Shown piece after piece: positions 59,772 to 64,000 of a stretch of 64,000 nucleotides of DNA. A program made the translations under genes and the position numbers. The notes beneath the pieces are model-generated. The model ran no database searches. It had not been told where the DNA came from and saw only the letters and a program-made list of their open reading frames with translations. Origin of the DNA: Poriferisodalis sp965116715 (GTDB lineage: Bacteria > Actinomycetota > Acidimicrobiia > Acidimicrobiales > Poriferisodalaceae); contig OZ220724.1 of NCBI GenBank assembly GCA_965116715.1, positions 620,001-684,000 of the forward strand. Reading direction: 5' to 3'. The stretch's first letter is position 1. Each line of letters begins with the position of its first letter.

Positions 59772-61490
59772 CTACATCCGTACCTGAGGTCGGACCGCCG
59801 AAAGGGCTGCGAGAGCTCCTTGGTCGAGTCCATAGACCCTCGCAGCTGCGCTCGTGGCTGACTCGACGTCTCGGCGACGGAAAGCTGCGCGCAAGTCCTC
59901 TTCGTCAGTCGCTGTGAGCGCTGCCGCCCTCGGTACCCGAATCTTGCGGAGGTATTGCGCCTGGAAGCGGTAGGTGCCGCCTCGCATCTTGACGCAGTAG
60001 GCCCCGACGAACAGGTTCGCGACGTCCGACAGCAGAAGACCCCCGAGGACTTCGAGGTCCCAAGTGTCGGAGACGACGTAGTAGAGGTTGTGGTGGGGGT
60101 AATAGCGGCCAACATCGAGAACCGGATGCGCTGCCGACTTGATGTCGGGGAGCAGCAGCTTGGGCTTCTCAAGCAGCCCGGGAGTGACGCGGTCAATCGT
60201 CCGATACCAAGCGCTCGGTCTCCGGCGAGCCACGTGCCGACTCCTCACACGCGATTCGTGGGTATGCAAGTGCGCGGCAAGACCAGGGAACCTCGCAAGA
60301 TCCACGAGTCGCCCGTCTTGCCATGGGTTGATGAGACACTTGCCAGACCACTTCGCTTCGCCATCCGCAATGTCACCCGCCGTCAGGATCGGCAGCAGCC
60401 GATCGTCCTCGATGCCGTTCGGGTTGTCGGACACGTAGACGTCGTCGCACCCAGTAGCAACGCCGATGCCCACTCGCGTCCCTGTCTGCGGGTCTTCGAG
60501 AGGACGAAAACGCGACTCGAGATCGGCCAGTACCTCAAGTGTGCCCGGCGCGCCACTCGGCCAGTGAGCGCTGCCCTTGGGCCAGTCTCGTAGCTCGGCC
60601 GTCTCAAAGGACTCGCCCGTGGGCGCATGTTGTGCTTCGGACCGAAGCCAAGGTGCAAGACTTTGGCCCGCAGTCTCATCGAAGGACTTGCCGGCCTCGA
60701 CGAGCCGAACAGGTCCTTGGGGTGCATTTCGAATCACAGTGATGGCTGGATAGGCAGACACAGATGCCTCAAACGCATCGGCGTCATGCATCTCGATGAG
60801 TGTTTCCACTGCGTAGCGCTGGCCGACGAGCTGCCTCAGGCGAGCGCCGTACTGGTTGCGCATCCAACGGTCAGCGCAAATGAAGCCGAGACGTCCACCT
60901 GTGCGCAGGAGCGCGAGACCCTTCTCGAAGAATCCAACAAACAGGTCCGCCCGTCCTCGCATCGTCGAACACGCCGCCCTGTACGCATCGCTGACTTCGT
61001 CCGGGATGTGCTCTAGCCGGACGTAGGGGGGATTGCCCACGACAAAGTCTGCGCTGAGGTCCCTGTGATCGGTAAGCAGGAAATCGCACGTCGTGACCCA
61101 TCGCTCAGCGAGGTTCTCGGCGACACTGATCGACTCTCCAAGCTCGAGGAGCTTGGCCGCGGTGGCCTTTCGGGTGTGTTCAGCATTGTGGGGCAGCAGA
61201 TCGAAGCCCTTAATCGCGTCGCTGAGGTCGGCGAGCGCCTGACCGTGCTGTCTGCAGGACGCCGACAGCCGCTCGACGATCGGAATGAGGAATGCTCCGC
61301 AGCCGCAAGACGGTTCCACGATGGTCGCGGAGCCAAGGTCATCTTCGGGGCGGTACCCGACTAGATCCAATATGAGGTCGACCACCCACCGGCGCGTGAA
61401 CACCTCGCCGTGCTCACGGTTGGGGTCCGGCGCCCAAGCGATTGGCGGCGTCGTGCTAGTCAGCGTCAACTGGGCACCCCTCATCGCCAA
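59772..61490 (-). CDS. N6-adenine DNA methyltransferase (Eco57I-type)
   Basis: 572 residues. Motif X/I region: HGEVFTRRWVVDLILDLVGY and ATIVEPSCGCGAFLIPIVER (SAM binding); motif IV NPPYVRLEHIPDEV catalytic; then AACSTMRGRADLFVGFFEKG. The C-terminal 300 residues form a target-recognition region (HWPSGAPGTLEVLADLESRF, GGTYRFQAQYLRKIRVPRA). It methylates adenine in a specific site, to protect from the partner nuclease. The two genes make a likely type II (or IIG-derived) restriction-modification system. Confidence 0.9.
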   Translation of the reverse strand: MAMRGAQLTLTSTTPPIAWAPDPNREHGEVFTRRWVVDLILDLVGYRPEDDLGSATIVEPSCGCGAFLIPIVERLSASCRQHGQALADLSDAIKGFDLLPHNAEHTRKATAAKLLELGESISVAENLAERWVTTCDFLLTDHRDLSADFVVGNPPYVRLEHIPDEVSDAYRAACSTMRGRADLFVGFFEKGLALLRTGGRLGFICADRWMRNQYGARLRQLVGQRYAVETLIEMHDADAFEASVSAYPAITVIRNAPQGPVRLVEAGKSFDETAGQSLAPWLRSEAQHAPTGESFETAELRDWPKGSAHWPSGAPGTLEVLADLESRFRPLEDPQTGTRVGIGVATGCDDVYVSDNPNGIEDDRLLPILTAGDIADGEAKWSGKCLINPWQDGRLVDLARFPGLAAHLHTHESRVRSRHVARRRPSAWYRTIDRVTPGLLEKPKLLLPDIKSAAHPVLDVGRYYPHHNLYYVVSDTWDLEVLGGLLLSDVANLFVGAYCVKMRGGTYRFQAQYLRKIRVPRAAALTATDEEDLRAAFRRRDVESATSAAARVYGLDQGALAALSAVRPQVRM

Positions 61491-61754
61491 TTCCTCGCTA
61501 CAGAAATCAAACTACATCCGTGTTGCTTCATGCGACGGGACGTTACGCACCCCCTGTGACGTACCAATCACTAGCTCGCGTCCAACCCGAGCTGGGATTT
61601 CTGGCCCGATCACGATTGCGGTCACGCCGCTTCGTGCGCTCGAGGTGGCGATCGAGCGATAGGGGCGCCATAGCCGCAGCACCTGTCGCTGATCCGATTT
61701 CGCCGCAGGGCTAGCGTCGCCTGCATCCACAGCGCAGGAGCCTTGGGGGCACTG

Positions 61755-62387
61755 ATGGAGATCACCACCGCTGACCGTGAACGGGCAGCACAGTTCACCG
61801 ACGATGTCGTCGAGCTGGCGCACAACACCGGTCCGTCAACCTACGACTACCAATTCGGCTCACGCCGCGTGTTCGACCGGCTGGTCGGCGACTCGTGGCT
61901 CGCTGCCGGGACGCTGTTCGGCTACGACGAGACCACCCTTGCGCTCGACGGCGACGACCTTCTGGGCATCGAGATCGGGTTCGCCGGCCCAGAGTTCGAG
62001 CCCCGCAAGAAGACACTGCGCCCGCTGTGGCCGCCGATCATCGAGGACGGGATCGTGACGGCCGACGAACTGGCCGAGATCGGTCGACGCTCCTACTTGG
62101 CCAGCTACCTCAACGCCGTCATCCCGGCAAGCGCCTACTACGTCCACGCGCTGTCGGTCCACCCGGATCTGCACGGCCAGGGGATCGGCGCCGCACTGAT
62201 GAAGGACGCCATCAAGCGGGCCACCGATGAGGGCTACCGGGTCGTCCACCTCGACGTGCTGTCGGATAACCCGGCCGTCAAGTTCTACGAAGCCTTCGGG
62301 TTCGAAGTCTTGGCTCAGACGGTGACGCCGATTCCCCACAGCCACGGCGTACCGATGGAACAGCGCATGTCGCTCGACCTCCGCTGA
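61755..62387 (+). CDS. GNAT-family N-acetyltransferase
   Basis: 210 residues from the ATG at 61755. The acetyl-CoA-binding motif is VHALSVHPDLHGQGIGAALMK with the Q-G-I-G-A loop, followed by HLDVLSDNPAVKFYEAFGFE, the classical motif B. The N-terminal 110 residues contain a longer insertion than usual. The substrate is probably a small amine. It is followed 20 bases later by a dehalogenase gene on the same strand. Confidence 0.92.
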   Translation: MEITTADRERAAQFTDDVVELAHNTGPSTYDYQFGSRRVFDRLVGDSWLAAGTLFGYDETTLALDGDDLLGIEIGFAGPEFEPRKKTLRPLWPPIIEDGIVTADELAEIGRRSYLASYLNAVIPASAYYVHALSVHPDLHGQGIGAALMKDAIKRATDEGYRVVHLDVLSDNPAVKFYEAFGFEVLAQTVTPIPHSHGVPMEQRMSLDLR

Positions 62388-62407
62388 TCCGGAAGGGGCC
62401 GATCGCA

Positions 62408-63370
62408 ATGACTGAATTCGTCCGCACCGACGACACGCACTTCGACGCGCTGACCGACTGGCAGTACGAGCCTCGTTACCACCAGTGGAAGGACCTGCGC
62501 GTCCACTACATCGACGCAGGCCCAGTCGACGGGCCCGTCATGCTGCTGCTGCACGGCATGCCGACGTGGGCGTACCTGTACCGCACCATGATTCCGGGTC
62601 TCATCGACGCCGGTTACCGCTGCATCGCGCCCGACCACCTCGGCTTCGGCCGCAGCGATAAGCCCACCGACCCGAACTGGTACTCGATCGCCCGGCACAC
62701 CGAGGTGCTCACGTCGCTGATCGGCGGACTCGACCTGACTGACATCTCCGTCGTGTGTCAGGACTGGGGCGGCCCGATCGGCCTAGCCCAAGCGGCGATG
62801 ATGCCCGAGCGATTCAGCCGTCTCGTCATCATGAACACGTGGCTCCACCATCCGGAGTTCGACTACGACGAGAGCTTCCTGCAGTGGATCGACGCATGGA
62901 AGCCGGGCGGCCGGTATGCGCACCCGCAGCCGAGCATCGGGCTCGTGCCGTTGCTGGCGGGACGCATGGTTCGCTCACGTGACGTGGTTCCGGCGATCAA
63001 AGCAAGAGTCGAACCAGAACTCGAGGGCGAAGCGGCACTGAGGTACGCCGGATTCTCAGCACCGTTCAGAGGCCTGCCCGAAGAGGGCTTCAACGGCGCC
63101 CGCTGGTTCCCGCTGTCTATCCCGGTCGGCAACTACGACAGCGGCAATGGCGCTGGTCAAACGCTGCATTACCGGACGCTGCTCGACTGGCCGAACGCCA
63201 CGCACTTCGTCTGGGGTGCCCGCGATGACGGCTTCAGCGAAGAGTGGGGTCGCACTTGGGCTCGTCAGATGAACGCGCCGATCGACGTGCTGCCCGATGC
63301 GGGCCACTTCCTGCAGTTCACCCACGGCCCCGAGATCGTCGAGCACATCTTGCGACGCGCCCGCAGCTGA
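62408..63370 (+). CDS. Haloalkane dehalogenase (alpha/beta-hydrolase)
   Basis: 320 residues with GGAAGGGG upstream. Nucleophile Asp119 with the halide-binding Trp120 in VVCQDWGGPIGLA, oxyanion-hole HGMPTW at about residues 49-54, and the terminal His in DAGHFLQFTHG. It differs from the copy at 44001 in the cap domain (WLHHPEFDYDESFLQWIDAW). The motif set fits the same HLD-I-like branch, though the lid may select a different substrate. The two copies imply a role for organohalogens in this organism. Confidence 0.85.
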   Translation: MTEFVRTDDTHFDALTDWQYEPRYHQWKDLRVHYIDAGPVDGPVMLLLHGMPTWAYLYRTMIPGLIDAGYRCIAPDHLGFGRSDKPTDPNWYSIARHTEVLTSLIGGLDLTDISVVCQDWGGPIGLAQAAMMPERFSRLVIMNTWLHHPEFDYDESFLQWIDAWKPGGRYAHPQPSIGLVPLLAGRMVRSRDVVPAIKARVEPELEGEAALRYAGFSAPFRGLPEEGFNGARWFPLSIPVGNYDSGNGAGQTLHYRTLLDWPNATHFVWGARDDGFSEEWGRTWARQMNAPIDVLPDAGHFLQFTHGPEIVEHILRRARS

Positions 63371-63415
63371 AGGGCGCTGCACCCGACGCTGCCCGCCCGC
63401 TGAGGCCGGCGACGC

Positions 63416-63805
63416 CTACTCCCTGTAGGCGACGGCGTCAATCTCGATGAGCGCACCGGGGATGATGATCCCCGCGATCACGGTCGTGCTCGCCGGCGGT
63501 TCGCCGGGGAAGTACTTCTTGCGGGCGGCGCTGTAGGAGCCGTACTGGTCGACATCGGTGATGTACGCCTGCAGCTTGACGACATCGGACATCTCGAATC
63601 CCTCTTCGGCGAGCGCAAGCTGGATGTACTCGAAGATCTCCTCGGTCTGGCCACCCATGTCCTTGGTGAGATCGTTCGCGATGCAGCCCGAGACATAGAC
63701 CGACGGACCGGCTCGTACCGCCGGCGCGAACGCCCCGGAACGGATCAGCTCGGGGACCGGATGTGCCTCGATGAGCGCTTCTGAACGGATGACCTTGCCT
63801 GCCAT
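63416..63805 (-). CDS. RidA-family (YjgF) imine deaminase-like protein
   Basis: 129 residues from the ATG at 63805 (TAGTCT-N6-ATG). FAPAVRAGPSVYVSGCIAND, the trimer-cleft region, then LQAYITDVDQYGSYSAARKK and PPASTTVIAGIIIPGALIEI-DAVAYRE at the end, with the usual Arg replaced or shifted. RidA hydrolyses reactive enamine/imine intermediates of PLP enzymes. The lack of the canonical catalytic Arg should be checked. Convergent with the dehalogenase. Confidence 0.9.
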   Translation of the reverse strand: MAGKVIRSEALIEAHPVPELIRSGAFAPAVRAGPSVYVSGCIANDLTKDMGGQTEEIFEYIQLALAEEGFEMSDVVKLQAYITDVDQYGSYSAARKKYFPGEPPASTTVIAGIIIPGALIEIDAVAYRE

Positions 63806-63811
63806 GGCCGG

Positions 63812-63817
63812 AGACTA
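63812..63817 (-). promoter_or_regulatory. Candidate -10 (TAGTCT) six bases before an ATG
   Basis: TAGTCT-CCGGCC-ATG on the minus strand at the RidA gene; leaderless pattern. Confidence 0.5.
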
Positions 63818-63826
63818 ACCCTCCGA

Positions 63827-64000
63827 TCAGACAGGACGATCGCCGATGAGCGTCACTCGCTCCATGCGCCGGTGCATGCCGCCGTGGTCGGGCACCGCGT
63901 AGTGCTGGGTGCAGCGGTTGTCCCACTGCGCAATCGAACCCGCACGCCACCGGAACCGGCACTGGTACTCAGGCGTCGAGGCCTCGTCGTAGAGACGCTG
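63827..64000 (-). CDS. TauD/TfdA-family dioxygenase, C-terminal part
   Basis: Fifty-seven codons to the stop; the 5' part lies beyond the right edge. The end is characteristic: RFRWRAGSIAQWDNRCTQHY with the second His of the iron triad and the Trp, then MHRRMERVTLIGDRPV, where the Arg that binds 2-oxoglutarate sits. It uses 2-oxoglutarate and oxygen to hydroxylate sulfonates or phenoxy acids. It may share a transcript with the RidA gene downstream of it. Confidence 0.9.
   Translation of the reverse strand, partial: QRLYDEASTPEYQCRFRWRAGSIAQWDNRCTQHYAVPDHGGMHRRMERVTLIGDRPV

Overview
The window is high-GC bacterial DNA, most likely from an acidimicrobial actinobacterium, probably marine or host-associated. 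This is inferred from content, not from a marker gene: several LLM-type (F420/flavin) oxidoreductases, PPOX-class and Ddn-like F420 proteins, cell-wall-binding-repeat-2 (CWB2) surface proteins, leaderless-type promoters, and many phytanoyl-CoA dioxygenase, CaiB, sulfatase and dehalogenase genes. I see no rRNA, tRNA, CRISPR array or replication origin.

Layout. 1-6.5 kb: the start of an M20 amidohydrolase, then a scrambled surface-protein locus. It holds a CWB2 protein whose frame breaks at a 14-C run, a CWB2/RCC1-repeat protein, and a partial duplicate of that gene cut by an ISL3-family remnant that is itself followed by an IS5-family element. Divergent toxin-antitoxin (TA) genes follow. 6.5-13.4 kb: a PLP enzyme, an LLM oxidoreductase, a VOC protein, and a tightly coupled PhyH dioxygenase / class III aminotransferase-like enzyme / small-molecule kinase set. 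13.4-22 kb: a MazEF pair, a DUF917 protein, and a five-gene minus-strand operon (molybdenum hydroxylase FAD, 2Fe-2S and Mo subunits, hydantoinase A, LLM oxidoreductase), then another TA pair. 22-31.5 kb: VOC, LLM, Phd/VapC, an amine oxidoreductase, an SDR, a second IS5-family copy, a double-domain CaiB CoA-transferase and a macro-domain protein. 31.5-38.7 kb: CopC-CopD with a c-type cytochrome, an SDR, an enolase-superfamily dehydratase, a Zn dehydrogenase, a thioesterase, a membrane protein and an RHH/PIN pair. 38.7-48.6 kb: a redoxin gene with an in-frame UGA and a SECIS-like hairpin, then catabolic genes on the minus strand (acyl-CoA-dehydrogenase-like monooxygenase, carotenoid oxygenase, dimethylformamidase-like protein, haloalkane dehalogenase, sulfatase, metallo-hydrolase). 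48.8-56.2 kb: a CotH/lamin-tail lipoprotein, PPOX protein and apt, present as a partly decayed segmental duplication with an AT-richer insert carrying two orphan genes. 56.2-64 kb: a GcvT-like protein, a Ddn-like reductase, PhyH, an adenine methyltransferase with a putative endonuclease, GNAT, a second dehalogenase, RidA and the end of a TauD/TfdA dioxygenase.

The strongest unusual signal is the redoxin at 38741-39895. A UGA sits where a redox Cys is expected, the frame continues for about 245 codons with convincing protein features, and a hairpin with a GGUCU loop lies 14 nt past the UGA. I read it as a selenoprotein. Other notable signals are the poly-C tract (possible phase variation), a recurring TANNNT-N6-start arrangement upstream of about nine genes (leaderless transcripts), and the CotH-PPOX-apt duplication.
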